A stretch of 64,000 bases of DNA from Deltaproteobacteria bacterium (GTDB taxonomy: Bacteria > Desulfobacterota > Binatia > HRBIN30 > JACQVA1): assembly GCA_016178705.1 (NCBI GenBank), contig JACOST010000021.1, positions 1 to 64,000 of the forward strand, written 5' to 3'. Of this stretch, positions 8,200 through 17,352 are shown piece by piece. The position numbers and the translations under genes are program-made. The notes beneath the pieces were generated by a model that searched no databases, was not told the DNA's origin, and worked only from the letters and a program-made list of their open reading frames with translations. Each line of letters starts with the position of its first letter. The first letter of the stretch is position 1.

Positions 8200-9072
8200 G
8201 TGCCCCGGAATTTCGTCCTCGCACGACCGGCGTGCGTCGTTTGCCTGCTGGTGTTGGCCAGCTGCACGCCGCCGATCCGCCAGTTCGATCTCAAGGATCA
8301 ACCGCTGTCGTGCGAGCAGGCCAACCGCTACGCGCACGACACGCTCAAGACCATGGGTTACGCGATTACGATGTTCACGCCGGCACCGACAGGAGGAACG
8401 GGCGTTGTGAAGGGAACGCTGGACGAGCGTGGCAGTTCCAAGAGTGCGACTGTGGTGATCACCTGTGGCAGCGCCGGGCCAACGCTGGATGCGTCGGAGG
8501 ACGGCAAGCTGCTCGGCCAGATCGAATTGCACCGCGCGTTCTACTTGACATTCACTGGCGTGGTCTCGCAGCAACAGGCGCTGGCGAAGATGGCGAAGGA
8601 GCAAGCGGCGTTGCCGCCGGCGCAGCGCAAGCAGCAAGGCTTCGAGGTCCTGATTGCCCCGGCACCCGGACAAGCGGCGCGCATCGATTTTGCCGCCGAC
8701 TTCGCGGCGACGGGCGTGTTACCGGTGCGCGTGGTGGTGCACAACCGCAGTGAGCGGAGCTATCGTCTCGACCCGGATGAGATCGTGATGGCGCGCGCCG
8801 ACGGCGAGCGCGTCCATCCGCTATCCGTCGCCGAGGTGCTCGAACGCGTGCAGCAGGGTTCGAAGATGGCGGCCGACGGTGCGCCGCCGATCGCGGATCT
8901 GGCGGCGCTCCCGCAGCAGTTGGAGAGCAAGCGGTTTACCGCCACGACGATCCCGCGACAGGGTTCGGCGGAGGGATATCTGTTCTATCCGCTCGCGCCG
9001 TACAAGCGGGCGCGCGTGCTGGTCACCGAGGTCGACAGCGACGAGAGCGAGGGCGTGGTCGTGGAGTTCTGA
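8200..9072 (+). CDS. Lipoprotein of the same family (copy 2)
   Basis: 290 residues from GTG 8200, with AAGGAG 6 nt upstream. The signal ends in LVLASC (lipobox). The central part carries a helical Gln/Ala stretch (QQALAKMAKEQAALPPAQRKQ). The end shares the Y-F-Y-P...Y-R-A-R-V-L-V-EF signature with copy 1, and the preceding strand V-V-V-H-N-R-S-E-R-S-Y parallels ITNHTPRTYGF there. Two diverged paralogues in tandem imply a duplication. No enzymatic motif is visible. Confidence 0.78.
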   Translation: MPRNFVLARPACVVCLLVLASCTPPIRQFDLKDQPLSCEQANRYAHDTLKTMGYAITMFTPAPTGGTGVVKGTLDERGSSKSATVVITCGSAGPTLDASEDGKLLGQIELHRAFYLTFTGVVSQQQALAKMAKEQAALPPAQRKQQGFEVLIAPAPGQAARIDFAADFAATGVLPVRVVVHNRSERSYRLDPDEIVMARADGERVHPLSVAEVLERVQQGSKMAADGAPPIADLAALPQQLESKRFTATTIPRQGSAEGYLFYPLAPYKRARVLVTEVDSDESEGVVVEF

Positions 9073-9144
9073 CCCCGTGAAACAGAAAGCAGTGGATTAC
9101 CTCGGTCCGGCTCGGTTATAGGTGGACGGACTAGAGAGAGAGAC

Positions 9145-11499
9145 GTGGAATCATCCGAGCCCAGTGGGGTCCGGGACAGTTTCCGGAGTGAGATTGCCGG
9201 CGCGCTGCAACGCGGCGCACCGGTGGCGCTGGGAGTCTTTGTCCTCGGACTGATTGCGATCAGCGTCGCCGAGCTGGTGGATCATCCCGAGCGGTTGACC
9301 GCCTCGTTGGCAGCCATCATGGCGCAGCTCGCTCTGGGCGCCGCGGCGTATGGAGCGCACCGGCGCATGGGGCAGGCGACGCAAGCGCGCTCGGTCATCG
9401 TGGCGATGGTACTCATCGGCCTCACCATCATGACCGCCTACAACGTGGCGGTGCGGGCAAATGCAGAGCTGTTCGCGCTGTGGCTAACGATCGTGCTCGT
9501 TGGCCTGTCGCAGTTGATCCCGATCGGGGCATGGGCTCAAGGCATCATCGCCGCATTCGCGTTGGCGGGCTTCACCGCGGCCTTGGCGGGCGGCGCGCTC
9601 TCCGTGCTGTCTCCAGCCGTGGCGTGGATCTCCCTTGCCAGTGTGGCCGCAGTGACCGTGGTCGGTGCGTACCTTGCGGATCAGCAACGCCGCGACGCCG
9701 TGAGAGCACGTGATGCCGTGCGGCGTGAGGCTGAGATCGCCACGACGCTGATCGACATCAGCCAAGAACTCAACGCCACCCTCAGCCGCGCCGAAGTCCT
9801 CACCCGCCTTGCGCGCCGTGCCGTGCAGGTGTTTGGCGCTCCAATCGGGGCCATCAATCTGATCGAAGGGGGCCGGATGCGCATCGTCGAGGCGTGTGGG
9901 TTGCCGGAGGCGGAAGCGCGCGCTGCGCGTGCGATGTACTTGACCGTCGATGACATCCCCGGCGGCTGGGAGTTGCTCGCCCAACCGTTGATCGAGCTGC
10001 CCGACGTACGCCAGCAGCCCCTGTTCCCGGCCGAGCTGCTGCTGCAGTTTGGTTACAGCGGGTTGCTGATCGCACCCATGCGCCGCGGCGCTACCATCGT
10101 CGGCAGTGTGTCGTTCATGTATCGCGAACCGCGTGCTCCGTTTACCGACCATGAACGCATGCTGGCACGCGGCCTGGCCGAGCAGGCCTCGCTGGCGCTG
10201 GAGAATGCACGGCTCTACGAGGAGCAACAGGAGGCGGCCGAGATTGCGACGGCGCTATTGCACGTAGCGGAAACCATCGGCAGCTCGCTCGATCCCGAGC
10301 AGGTCGAACAAAGCCTGGCCAGCTTGGCGCGCGATCTTCTGCACAGCGATGGCGCGGCGGTGTACCGTCACGACGAAGGGCGGTGGCGACTGACTGCGGT
10401 GGTGGGCTCAGGGCTGCCCGTCGTGAACATCGGGGAGTTTCGGACGATGGACATCGACGACCAGGCGTTTCCGTTCTTCCGCGAATTGCGCCGCAGCGGG
10501 ATAGTGGAAATCGCCGACCGTGACACGCAGAATTTCGTACCGGCCGGACTCCTCAAGCGGTCGGACGTACGCTCGTCGTTGACGGTGTTGCTGGCGCGCG
10601 GGGCGGACCCGCTCGCGATCATCGTCGTCTCGCACAGTGAACGCAGTGGCGCGTTCTCGGCGCGTGAACGGCGGGTCTTGTCTGGCCTCGCGCAGCTCGG
10701 CGTCGTCGCGCTCACGAACGCCTATCTCGCCGAGCAGTTGCGCGGCGCCAATCGCGTCAAGTCGGAGTTCGTGGCGGCGATGTCGCACGAGTTGCGCACG
10801 CCGCTCAATGCCATCCTGGGCTACGCGGACATTCTGCGCGATCAAACGCTTGGACCGGTGCAGCCGGCCCAACTCGAAGCTCTCGATCGCTTGCACGATC
10901 GCGCTCTCGATTTGCTGCAGATGGTGCAAGCCACGCTTGATCTGAATCGATTGGAGGCTGGGGTGCCGATGCTGGACTGGGTCGAGGTCACCATCGGCTA
11001 CATCGTGGAAAGCATGCGGGTGCAGATCCCTTCGCGCTGGCTGAAGCCGGATGTCGATCTCACCTTTGACGTCGAAGGGGCGGAGCGCCGTCTGTGGACC
11101 GATACCGGCAAGCTCCACACAGTGGTGCGCAATCTGGTTCACAACGCGCTCAAGTTTACGACTCAGGGCTCGGTTCGAATCAGTGTCCGCCCCGACGGCA
11201 ATGACACCGTCATCATCGAGGTGCGCGACACTGGCTGCGGCATTCCGCCCGAGCAGATCGGCGAGATCTTCGAGATGTTCGTGCAGGGCGGCAACACCCA
11301 TACGCACGATGGCGTAGGGTTGGGACTGCACCTGTGCCGGCGGTTTGTTACGCTGCTCGGCGGGCAGATCGAGGTCAACAGTCAACCGGGGAAGGGTTCG
11401 CTGTTCCTTGTGCGTTTGCCCGTCGGGACGCGTCTGGCGGCGGGAGCTACCACGGCCCCGACGGCTGACGCCACCGTCGCGGTGTCGGCGCGTCTCTGA
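9145..11499 (+). CDS. Membrane sensor histidine kinase with two GAF domains
   Basis: 784 residues. About six hydrophobic segments span residues 25-185, followed by two GAF-type modules (about 195-350 and 365-530), a HisKA dimerisation helix with the H-box AAMSHELRTPLNAILGYADI near residue 545, and an HATPase_c domain (N-box NLVHNALKFT near 665, G1 VRDTGCGIPPEQ, G2 GVGLGLHLC). There is no receiver domain and no adjacent regulator, so it is an orphan kinase. Start GTG 9145 follows a purine-rich AGAGAGAGA. The signal is unknown; GAF pairs suggest a small ligand, redox or light input. Confidence 0.92.
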   Translation: MESSEPSGVRDSFRSEIAGALQRGAPVALGVFVLGLIAISVAELVDHPERLTASLAAIMAQLALGAAAYGAHRRMGQATQARSVIVAMVLIGLTIMTAYNVAVRANAELFALWLTIVLVGLSQLIPIGAWAQGIIAAFALAGFTAALAGGALSVLSPAVAWISLASVAAVTVVGAYLADQQRRDAVRARDAVRREAEIATTLIDISQELNATLSRAEVLTRLARRAVQVFGAPIGAINLIEGGRMRIVEACGLPEAEARAARAMYLTVDDIPGGWELLAQPLIELPDVRQQPLFPAELLLQFGYSGLLIAPMRRGATIVGSVSFMYREPRAPFTDHERMLARGLAEQASLALENARLYEEQQEAAEIATALLHVAETIGSSLDPEQVEQSLASLARDLLHSDGAAVYRHDEGRWRLTAVVGSGLPVVNIGEFRTMDIDDQAFPFFRELRRSGIVEIADRDTQNFVPAGLLKRSDVRSSLTVLLARGADPLAIIVVSHSERSGAFSARERRVLSGLAQLGVVALTNAYLAEQLRGANRVKSEFVAAMSHELRTPLNAILGYADILRDQTLGPVQPAQLEALDRLHDRALDLLQMVQATLDLNRLEAGVPMLDWVEVTIGYIVESMRVQIPSRWLKPDVDLTFDVEGAERRLWTDTGKLHTVVRNLVHNALKFTTQGSVRISVRPDGNDTVIIEVRDTGCGIPPEQIGEIFEMFVQGGNTHTHDGVGLGLHLCRRFVTLLGGQIEVNSQPGKGSLFLVRLPVGTRLAAGATTAPTADATVAVSARL

Positions 11500-11622
11500 G
11501 ACTCACGCGGTTGCGGCAGATCGGCGGCGTCCGGCGAGCACATTTTGACACTCTCCTTTCGGGTGGCGACAGAACAACATCACCCGCCGTGACCCAGACC
11601 GCTAATCCCCATTGCCACGTTC

Positions 11623-11638
11623 TGGCAGCCATATTGCT
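11623..11638 (+). promoter_or_regulatory. Candidate sigma-54 (-24/-12) promoter
   Basis: TGGCAGCCATATTGCT has the invariant GG and GC doublets 12 bases apart and agrees with the TGGCAC-N5-TTGCW consensus except at two inner positions. It lies 50 bp before the ATG of the next gene, in a 188-bp gap otherwise without structure. No enhancer-binding regulator is seen nearby, so this is a motif match only. Confidence 0.35.
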
Positions 11639-11687
11639 GAGCGTATGACATGGCTGGGCTCATGTCCCCGCCTTAAGGAGGCACACA

Positions 11688-12086
11688 ATGCCCGCGCAGC
11701 AACCCTGGCAACCGGAAACTCTCCTGCACGAACTATTCGGACCTGACCACGTCTTGCCCGAGCAGTTCTACGGATCGAACGACAACGCTACCCGGCTGTC
11801 GGGAGAGCGGGCGTTGATGTGGGCGGTATTCGCTGACGGGATTGACTGCTACCGCCGCAACGTTGGCCAAGCGACCCGGCGCGAACTCGCCGATTTCCGC
11901 GAGGCGGAACGCTGGATTCGCGCCAACGATTGGGAGTGGGCCTTCTCGTTCGTCAACCTCTGCGAAGTGTTCGGGTTCCAACCCGCCGCAGTGCGCCGCG
12001 CCCTGAGCGATTGGCGGATCCAGCGCAGCCGTGCGCCATTCCGTCGCCAACGCTTCCGGCCAGTGACGCTGCACGCGGCGGCGTGA
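11688..12086 (+). CDS. Conserved-looking hypothetical protein (132 aa)
   Basis: 132 residues from ATG 11688 with a perfect AAGGAGG 6 nt upstream. The core RALMWAVFADGIDCYRR...EAERWIRANDWEWAFSFVNLCEVFGFQPAAVRRAL looks like a compact helical domain with several Trp residues; the last helix could be a winged-helix or HTH-like element, but this is not provable. The tail is Arg-rich (RSRAPFRRQRFRP), consistent with nucleic-acid binding. I recall no functional assignment. A candidate sigma-54 promoter precedes it. Confidence 0.7.
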   Translation: MPAQQPWQPETLLHELFGPDHVLPEQFYGSNDNATRLSGERALMWAVFADGIDCYRRNVGQATRRELADFREAERWIRANDWEWAFSFVNLCEVFGFQPAAVRRALSDWRIQRSRAPFRRQRFRPVTLHAAA

Positions 12087-12162
12087 CCGCCGACTTTACC
12101 TCCGTTCACCGGGTGTGGTATGGCCGCGTTGGCTTTGACCTATCCCCACAAGCGGAGGACCC

Positions 12163-12486
12163 ATGGCGACACAGGCAGAAAGCGAAGCGGTCGAACTTAG
12201 AGATAAAGTCTGGACGTACACGCAGCGGCTGGTCGTGCTGTTGGTCGCCGTGTTCGCGGGCTTGCTGATTGGTTACAAATTCTGGGGCCAGGCAGGGCAG
12301 TTGCAAGAGCAGGTGACTCAGCTTGAGGATCGCGTGGGTGTCCTGGTCAAAGAGCGCGACACGCTCAAGAGCCAGATGGCCATCCTCGACCGTGACAAGA
12401 AGGATGTCGAACGTCGCCTGCAAGACCTGCAAGCGCGCACGGGCACGCCCGCCGATAGTGGCGCAGGCGGTGTCGTGGTCGACTAA
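12163..12486 (+). CDS. Small single-pass membrane protein with coiled coil
   Basis: 107 residues, ATG 12163 with GGAGG 4 nt upstream. One transmembrane helix (VVLLVAVFAGLLIGYKFW, about residues 23-41) is followed by a long heptad-type coiled coil (LQEQVTQLEDRVGVLVKERD..., about 45-92). It sits just upstream of ffh, separated by 127 bp. It resembles FtsB/FtsL-like or scaffold proteins in architecture only; no family assignment. Confidence 0.75.
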   Translation: MATQAESEAVELRDKVWTYTQRLVVLLVAVFAGLLIGYKFWGQAGQLQEQVTQLEDRVGVLVKERDTLKSQMAILDRDKKDVERRLQDLQARTGTPADSGAGGVVVD

Positions 12487-12613
12487 GTCTCGCACTGCCG
12501 GCGCCTAATTCGGACAGCTCGCGCCGGCGGCTTTGTTGACAAGCCGTACCCCGTTCTATAGCTTCGGCGGTCCTTGAATTTCTCGCCTGCCGCCGCGGGC
12601 GCATCCTCCTACT

Positions 12614-13945
12614 ATGTTCGACAACCTCTCGGAAAAGTTTGAGCGCACCATCAAGCGGCTGCGTGGGCACGGCAAGATTACCGAGCGCAACATCGATGAA
12701 GCGTTGCGCGACGTCCGACTCGCTCTGCTTGAAGCCGACGTCAACTTCCAGGTTGTCAAAGATTTCCTCGATCGCGTCCGTGCACAGGCGGTCGGCCAAG
12801 AAGTGCTTGCGAGCCTGACCCCCGAACAGCATTTCATCAAGATCGTCAACACCGAGTTGGCCGACTTGATGGGCGGGCGCGCGGTGGATCTGGACCTTGC
12901 GGGGCCGCCGCCCCTCGTCATCATGCTGGTCGGCCTCAACGGTGCGGGCAAAACCACCACGGTCGCCAAGCTTGCTCGTCACCTGATGCACAGTGGACGA
13001 CCGGCGCCATACCTGGTCCCCGCAGACGTGTACCGGCCGGCTGCGATTCAGCAGCTCACCACGCTGGGCGCGCAAGTCGGGTGCCCAGTTCATCCATCCG
13101 ACGCCAGTGCGGATCCCGTGGCGTTGTGTCGCGATGCGGTGGCGCTGGCGCGCCAGCAGGGCCACCAGATCGTGCTGATCGACACCGCCGGTCGTTTGCA
13201 TGTCGACGACGAGCTAATGGCCGAACTGGAGCGTATCAAGGCGGCAGTCAACCCGCAGCGCATCGTGCTCGTGATCGATGCCATGACTGGGCAGGACGCC
13301 GTGAACGCGGCCACCGGGTTTCATCAACGCATCGGACTCACCGGCGTGATCCTCACCAAACTCGACGGCGATGCCCGCGGCGGTGCGGCGCTGTCGGTCC
13401 GCGCGGTGACTGGTGCGCCGATTCTCTTCGGTGGCATCGGGGAGAAGGTCGACGCGTTGGAAGTCTTCCATCCTGATCGTATGGCCGCGCGCATTCTGGG
13501 GATGGGTGACATCCTGACACTGATCGAGAAAGCCGAAAGCGTCTACGATCAGAAGCAAGCGTTGGCGCTGCAAGACAAACTCCGTCGCAACGAATTCACG
13601 CTCGACGACTTCCGCGATCAGATTCGCGCGCTGCGCAAGATGGGCAACATGGCCGATCTGATGAAGATGATTCCCGGCATGAAGAAGCTCGTCAAAGGCG
13701 TCGATCTGGACGGCGCGGAAGGCGAGCTGCGCCACATCGAGGCCATCATCAGCTCGATGACCAAAGAGGAGCGCCGCAATCACACGATCCTGAACGGCAG
13801 CCGGCGCAAGCGCATTGCGCTGGGCAGCGGCACCAGCGTCGCCGACGTCAATCGATTTCTCAAGCAGTTCGTCGAGACCAAGAAGGTCATGAAGCACATG
13901 AGCAAGTTCGCACGCCCCGGGATGCGTCCCGGGCTGCCCAACTGA
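12614..13945 (+). CDS. ffh: Signal recognition particle GTPase Ffh
   Basis: 443 residues, the normal Ffh length. The N domain is followed by the G domain with GLNGAGKTTT (G1), the SRP insertion-box DVYRPAA, DTAGR (G3) and TKLDGDARGG (G4/G5), then the Met-rich M domain (KMGNMADLMKMIPGMKK and the RNA-binding NGSRRKRIALGSGTS). It binds 4.5S RNA and delivers nascent membrane proteins to FtsY and SecYEG. First gene of the ffh-rpsP-khpA-rimM-trmD-rplS block. No SRP RNA gene was seen in the window. The upstream Shine-Dalgarno region is poor. Confidence 0.98.
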   Translation: MFDNLSEKFERTIKRLRGHGKITERNIDEALRDVRLALLEADVNFQVVKDFLDRVRAQAVGQEVLASLTPEQHFIKIVNTELADLMGGRAVDLDLAGPPPLVIMLVGLNGAGKTTTVAKLARHLMHSGRPAPYLVPADVYRPAAIQQLTTLGAQVGCPVHPSDASADPVALCRDAVALARQQGHQIVLIDTAGRLHVDDELMAELERIKAAVNPQRIVLVIDAMTGQDAVNAATGFHQRIGLTGVILTKLDGDARGGAALSVRAVTGAPILFGGIGEKVDALEVFHPDRMAARILGMGDILTLIEKAESVYDQKQALALQDKLRRNEFTLDDFRDQIRALRKMGNMADLMKMIPGMKKLVKGVDLDGAEGELRHIEAIISSMTKEERRNHTILNGSRRKRIALGSGTSVADVNRFLKQFVETKKVMKHMSKFARPGMRPGLPN

Positions 13946-13980
13946 TTGCCCCACTTCGGGGAGAGGAGTAAGAGAGTCGC

Positions 13981-14265
13981 ATGCCTACCACCATCCGTTT
14001 GGCCCGTTTCGGCGGGAAGAAACATCCCTTCTACCGTATCGTCGTTGCCGACTCGCGTGCCCCGCGCAACGGCCGCAACCTGGATCAAGTCGGGATCTAT
14101 GACCCGACGACGACCCCGGTTCGGCTCGAGTTCCGCAAAGAAAAACTGACCCGCTGGCTGCGCACCGGCGCCCGCCCGAGTGCCACCGTGTCGGAACTGC
14201 TCAAGAAGTCCGGGATCAGCCGGATTGTCGCGGCTCCAGCAGAGGGAGACACGTCGTCATCATGA
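13981..14265 (+). CDS. rpsP: 30S ribosomal protein S16
   Basis: 94 residues starting MPTTIRLARFGGKKHPFYRI, the standard S16 opening, with VADSRAPRNGRNLDQVGIYDP and LTRWLRTGARPSATVSELL. It binds 16S rRNA in the body of the small subunit. Follows ffh by 35 bp and overlaps the KH-domain gene by 4 bp (ATGA), indicating translational coupling. Length and order are fully typical. Confidence 0.97.
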   Translation: MPTTIRLARFGGKKHPFYRIVVADSRAPRNGRNLDQVGIYDPTTTPVRLEFRKEKLTRWLRTGARPSATVSELLKKSGISRIVAAPAEGDTSSS

Positions 14266-14498
14266 AGGAGTTGGTCGAATACCTGGCGCGCTATCTGGTG
14301 AACCATCCAGATGCCGTCGAGGTGAAGGAGACCCAGGGGGAAACCGCCTCCGTCCTGGAACTCCGAGTGGCGCAAGAGGATCTGGGGCGGATCATCGGCA
14401 AACAAGGCCGCACCGCCAAGTCGATTCGGACGATTCTCAATGCCGCCGCCTCGCGCACCAACCGCAAGGTGATGCTCGAGATCCTCGAAAACAAGTAG
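14262..14498 (+). CDS. khpA: KH-domain RNA-binding protein KhpA
   Basis: 78 residues, a single KH domain with the GxxG-type loop IIGKQGRTAKSIRTIL at about residues 44-59 and the family opening KELVEYLARYLVNHPDAVEV. KhpA (YlqC) binds RNA, in Gram-positives together with KhpB, and affects small-RNA stability and cell size; its place between rpsP and rimM is conserved. Its ATG overlaps the rpsP stop codon. Confidence 0.95.
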   Translation: MKELVEYLARYLVNHPDAVEVKETQGETASVLELRVAQEDLGRIIGKQGRTAKSIRTILNAAASRTNRKVMLEILENK

Positions 14499-14513
14499 GC
14501 GGCCCGTTCACCG

Positions 14514-15068
14514 GTGCCGCCCGCCGACTTCACTGCTCTTTCCGCTACCCACGGCGCGCCTGACGAGCCGCTGTGCCCCCTCGGCACGATCGTCAACACC
14601 CACGGGATCCGCGGCGAAGTGCGCTTGCTGCCGTACAACCCCGACTCGGACACACTGCAACCCGGCCAGACCGTCGTGCTGCGCTGGGCCGATCGCACGC
14701 AGCCCGCGCGGCTACGGAGTGTGCGCGCCCATAAACTGTTTCGCCTGTTAGTCGTCGAAGGTGTCGACTCGGCGACGGCTGCCGAAGCGCTGATCGGCGC
14801 CGAACTGTGCATCGCCATGGCCGCATTGCCAGCGGCGCGTCCCGGTGAGGTCTATCATCATTCGCTGATCGGTTTGAGCGTCTATACGCTGGATGGGCGC
14901 GATCTGGGGATCGTGGATAGTGTGATGGCAACCGGCAGCAATGACGTCTGTGTGGTTCGCGGTGAATCCGGCGAGCACCTGATTCCATTGATCGAAGACA
15001 TCGTCCGCGAAATCGACGTGGCCGGCGGCCGCTTGGTCATCGACCCGCTCCCGGGCTTGTTGGACTGA
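14514..15068 (+). CDS. rimM: 16S rRNA processing/maturation protein RimM
   Basis: 184 residues. The N-terminal RimM beta-barrel contains GTIVNTHGIRGEVRLLPYN (about residues 23-42) and the C-terminal PRC-barrel contains EVYHHSLIGLSVYTLDGRDLG and LIPLIEDIVREIDVAGGRLVID. It helps 30S head assembly around S19. GTG 14514 is the first in-frame start after khpA; a later start would still keep the domain. It ends 3 bp before trmD. Confidence 0.95.
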   Translation: MPPADFTALSATHGAPDEPLCPLGTIVNTHGIRGEVRLLPYNPDSDTLQPGQTVVLRWADRTQPARLRSVRAHKLFRLLVVEGVDSATAAEALIGAELCIAMAALPAARPGEVYHHSLIGLSVYTLDGRDLGIVDSVMATGSNDVCVVRGESGEHLIPLIEDIVREIDVAGGRLVIDPLPGLLD

Positions 15069-15071
15069 GCG

Positions 15072-15809
15072 ATGCGCTTTCACCTCGTCACGTTGTTTCC
15101 GGAACTCTTCGACTCCGTGCTCCGCGCGTCGATGCTGCAAAAGGGGCAGGAGCGCGGCGCGATCGAGTTCGTGCGCTACAACGTCCGCGACTACGCGACC
15201 GACAAACACCGGGTGACCGACGATGCTCCCTACGGCGGCGGGCCGGGGATGGTGATGAAGCCGGAACCGCTGGTGGCCGCAATCGAGGCCACCGGCGACG
15301 GTCCAACACGGCCGCGGCGCATCCTGTTGTCACCGCAAGGTCGCGTGCTGACTCAAACGGTTGCGGCAGAACTGGCCGCACTACCCGCGCTCGCACTCGT
15401 TTGCGGCCGTTATGAAGGCGTCGACGAGCGGGTGCGCGAGTTCGTCGACGATGAAATTTCGGTCGGTGACTACGTGCTCTCCGGGGGGGAAATCGCCGCG
15501 CTTGTGGTGATCGATGCCGTGAGTCGACTGGTGCCCGGCGTGCTCGGCGCCGCCGAGTCGGCGGTGGCCGAGTCGTTTCAAGACGGTGTGCTCGAGTATC
15601 CGCAATACACGCGACCGCCCGAGTTTCGCGGACGTGAGGTTCCGCCAGTGTTGCTGTCGGGCGATCACGAGACGATTCGACGTTGGCGCCGCGCGCAAGC
15701 ATTGCAGCGCACTGCAGCACGGCGCCCCGATCTGTTCGAGCGCCTCTCGTTGAGCGAGGCCGAGCGCGCCTTGCTCTCGCTCCGTCCGCCGCGCCCTCGC
15801 CATGGCTGA
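15072..15809 (+). CDS. trmD: tRNA (guanine-N1)-methyltransferase TrmD
   Basis: 245 residues. A SPOUT trefoil-knot methylase that makes m1G37 in tRNAs reading CNN-type codons. Diagnostic segments are MRFHLVTLFPELFDSVL, DDAPYGGGPGMVMKPEPL, LVCGRYEGVDERV, DEISVGDYVLSGGE and YPQYTRPPEFRGREVPPVLLSG. It overlaps the following SPOUT gene by 8 bp. Confidence 0.97.
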   Translation: MRFHLVTLFPELFDSVLRASMLQKGQERGAIEFVRYNVRDYATDKHRVTDDAPYGGGPGMVMKPEPLVAAIEATGDGPTRPRRILLSPQGRVLTQTVAAELAALPALALVCGRYEGVDERVREFVDDEISVGDYVLSGGEIAALVVIDAVSRLVPGVLGAAESAVAESFQDGVLEYPQYTRPPEFRGREVPPVLLSGDHETIRRWRRAQALQRTAARRPDLFERLSLSEAERALLSLRPPRPRHG

Positions 15810-16362
15810 TCTCTACCTGGCGCTGATCCATTTTCCCGTCCTCGATAAGAACGGTCTGATCGTCACCAGCGCGGTGACGAACATGGACGTTCACGACATC
15901 GCGCGGACCTGCCGCACCTATGGAGTCAGTCGATTCTTCGTCGCCACACCAGTGAAGACGTTGCACGCGCTGGTCGCCAAAATCATTGAGCACTGGCAGA
16001 CCGGCTACGGCAGCACCTACAACGCCACTCGCAAGGATGCGCTCGCCCTTGTGGCGCTCGCCAACGATCTCGACGACGTGATGATCGCCATCGAACGCGA
16101 GGCCGGCACGCGCCCGGTGGTGATCGCGACCTCGGCGCGATCGCGGGGCGATCGCCTGACCTTCGCCGAACTGCGCCGACAGATCGAGCACGCGGCCGAA
16201 CCGCGGCTGCTCCTGCTGGGAACCGGGTGGGGGCTCGCCCCCGCCGTGCTCGATCGCGTCGACGGATTGCTCGAGCCGTTGATCGGGCCGAGCGACTACA
16301 ATCATCTCTCGGTACGGGCGGCGGCCGCGGTCATTCTTGACCGGCTGCGTGCGCCGCGCTAG
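15802..16362 (+). CDS. SPOUT-type RNA methyltransferase (PF09936-like)
   Basis: 186 residues beginning [35 protein letters not shown]. This matches the SAM-dependent RNA methyltransferase family that often sits between trmD and rplS in deltaproteobacteria-like and Thermotogae genomes. The C-terminal [20 protein letters not shown] and [21 protein letters not shown] form the knot region. The RNA target is unknown. It overlaps trmD, so it is probably made with it. Confidence 0.9.
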   Translation: MADLYLALIHFPVLDKNGLIVTSAVTNMDVHDIARTCRTYGVSRFFVATPVKTLHALVAKIIEHWQTGYGSTYNATRKDALALVALANDLDDVMIAIEREAGTRPVVIATSARSRGDRLTFAELRRQIEHAAEPRLLLLGTGWGLAPAVLDRVDGLLEPLIGPSDYNHLSVRAAAAVILDRLRAPR

Positions 16363-16409
16363 AAGAAGCCCCTCTTTTCCACACGTTCCCCTTCCAACGA
16401 GGTGATGTC

Positions 16410-16787
16410 ATGACCCTGATCGATACGATCGAGCGCGAGCAATTGAGGACAGATGTCCCGGTTTTCAAGGCGGGCGACACCCTGCGCGTCCACGTCCGAG
16501 TGGTCGAGGGTGACAAGGAGCGCATTCAGGTCTTCGAAGGGGTCGTCATTCGCCGTTCCCGCGGCGCCAATCGGGCGACGTTTACGGTGCGTAAGCGGTC
16601 CTACGGGGTCGGGGTCGAACGGACGTTCCCGGTTCACTCGCCGCGCATCGCCAAGATCGAAGTCATGACGCGCGGCCAGGTGCGGCGCGCCAAGCTGTAC
16701 TATCTGCGCGAGCTGTCCGGAAAGGCCGCCCGCATCGAAGAAGAGGCCCCAGCGCGAACCGACACCGCCACCCCGGCGGCGAGCTAG
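16410..16787 (+). CDS. rplS: 50S ribosomal protein L19
   Basis: 125 residues with the L19 core: [52 protein letters not shown] and [18 protein letters not shown]. It lies at the 30S-50S interface. Last gene of the conserved block; GAGGTGATGTC precedes ATG 16410. The 45 bp to the convergent bactofilin gene contain no obvious terminator hairpin. Confidence 0.97.
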   Translation: MTLIDTIEREQLRTDVPVFKAGDTLRVHVRVVEGDKERIQVFEGVVIRRSRGANRATFTVRKRSYGVGVERTFPVHSPRIAKIEVMTRGQVRRAKLYYLRELSGKAARIEEEAPARTDTATPAAS

Positions 16788-16831
16788 CCGAACTCACGCT
16801 GCCGAGGGCTGCGAGAGACGCGTCGCTTCGG

Positions 16832-17332
16832 CTACGCCTCGGGGGCCGCGGCGACGGTGTGCAACGGCACGACATTGTCGCGTGCCGGCTGAATCCGGCA
16901 ATCGCCATCCAACTGGCCGCCGTCGGCGACCACGAGACTGCGGGTCTCGATGGTGCCGGTGAGTTGGCCACCCGGACCGATCTCAACCCGCTCGGCGCCA
17001 CGAACGTCACCACGCATCTTGCCCAGCACGATCAGCTTCAGCGCACGCACGGTGCCGTCGACGAAACCATCTTCGCCGATCACCAGCAGTTCGCTGGCGC
17101 GCACCTCGCCCCGCAAGGTGCCGTCGATGCGCGTCGGTACGGTGAAACTCAACCGACCAGTCACCACGGTGTCGGCACCCAGCAACGAGCGCGGCATCGC
17201 GTGTGACGGCATCATGGCTCCCGGCGACTTGTTCACCGCAGGTGCTGTGGTGGCAGTCGTCACCGGATTGGTTGGTATGCTGCGTTCCCGCCCACTTGCT
17301 GCGGGCCCTCCTCCCGGCCGTCTCCAATTCAC
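16832..17332 (-). CDS. Bactofilin (polymer-forming cytoskeletal protein)
   Basis: 166 residues. The central beta-helix has the repeating pattern of bactofilins: LGADTVVTGRLSFTVPTRIDGTLRGEVRASELLVIGEDGFVDGTV..., continuing to about residue 145, with short unstructured ends. Bactofilins polymerise without nucleotide and position envelope enzymes or chromosome-segregation proteins. I chose GTG 17332 because AAGGAGG lies 5 nt upstream (17338-17344). An ATG at 17356 overlapping the transporter stop is possible but has no such site. It is co-directional with the two ABC ATPase genes and likely in their operon. Confidence 0.88.
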   Translation of the reverse strand: MNWRRPGGGPAASGRERSIPTNPVTTATTAPAVNKSPGAMMPSHAMPRSLLGADTVVTGRLSFTVPTRIDGTLRGEVRASELLVIGEDGFVDGTVRALKLIVLGKMRGDVRGAERVEIGPGGQLTGTIETRSLVVADGGQLDGDCRIQPARDNVVPLHTVAAAPEA

Positions 17333-17352
17333 GGCATCCTCCTTCCCCTCCC

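Noticed and set aside
15088-16305. 405-codon minus-strand open frame across trmD and the SPOUT gene
   Set aside because: Long antisense frames are expected in GC-rich DNA; the product is Arg/His-rich low complexity and the sense genes are unmistakable.
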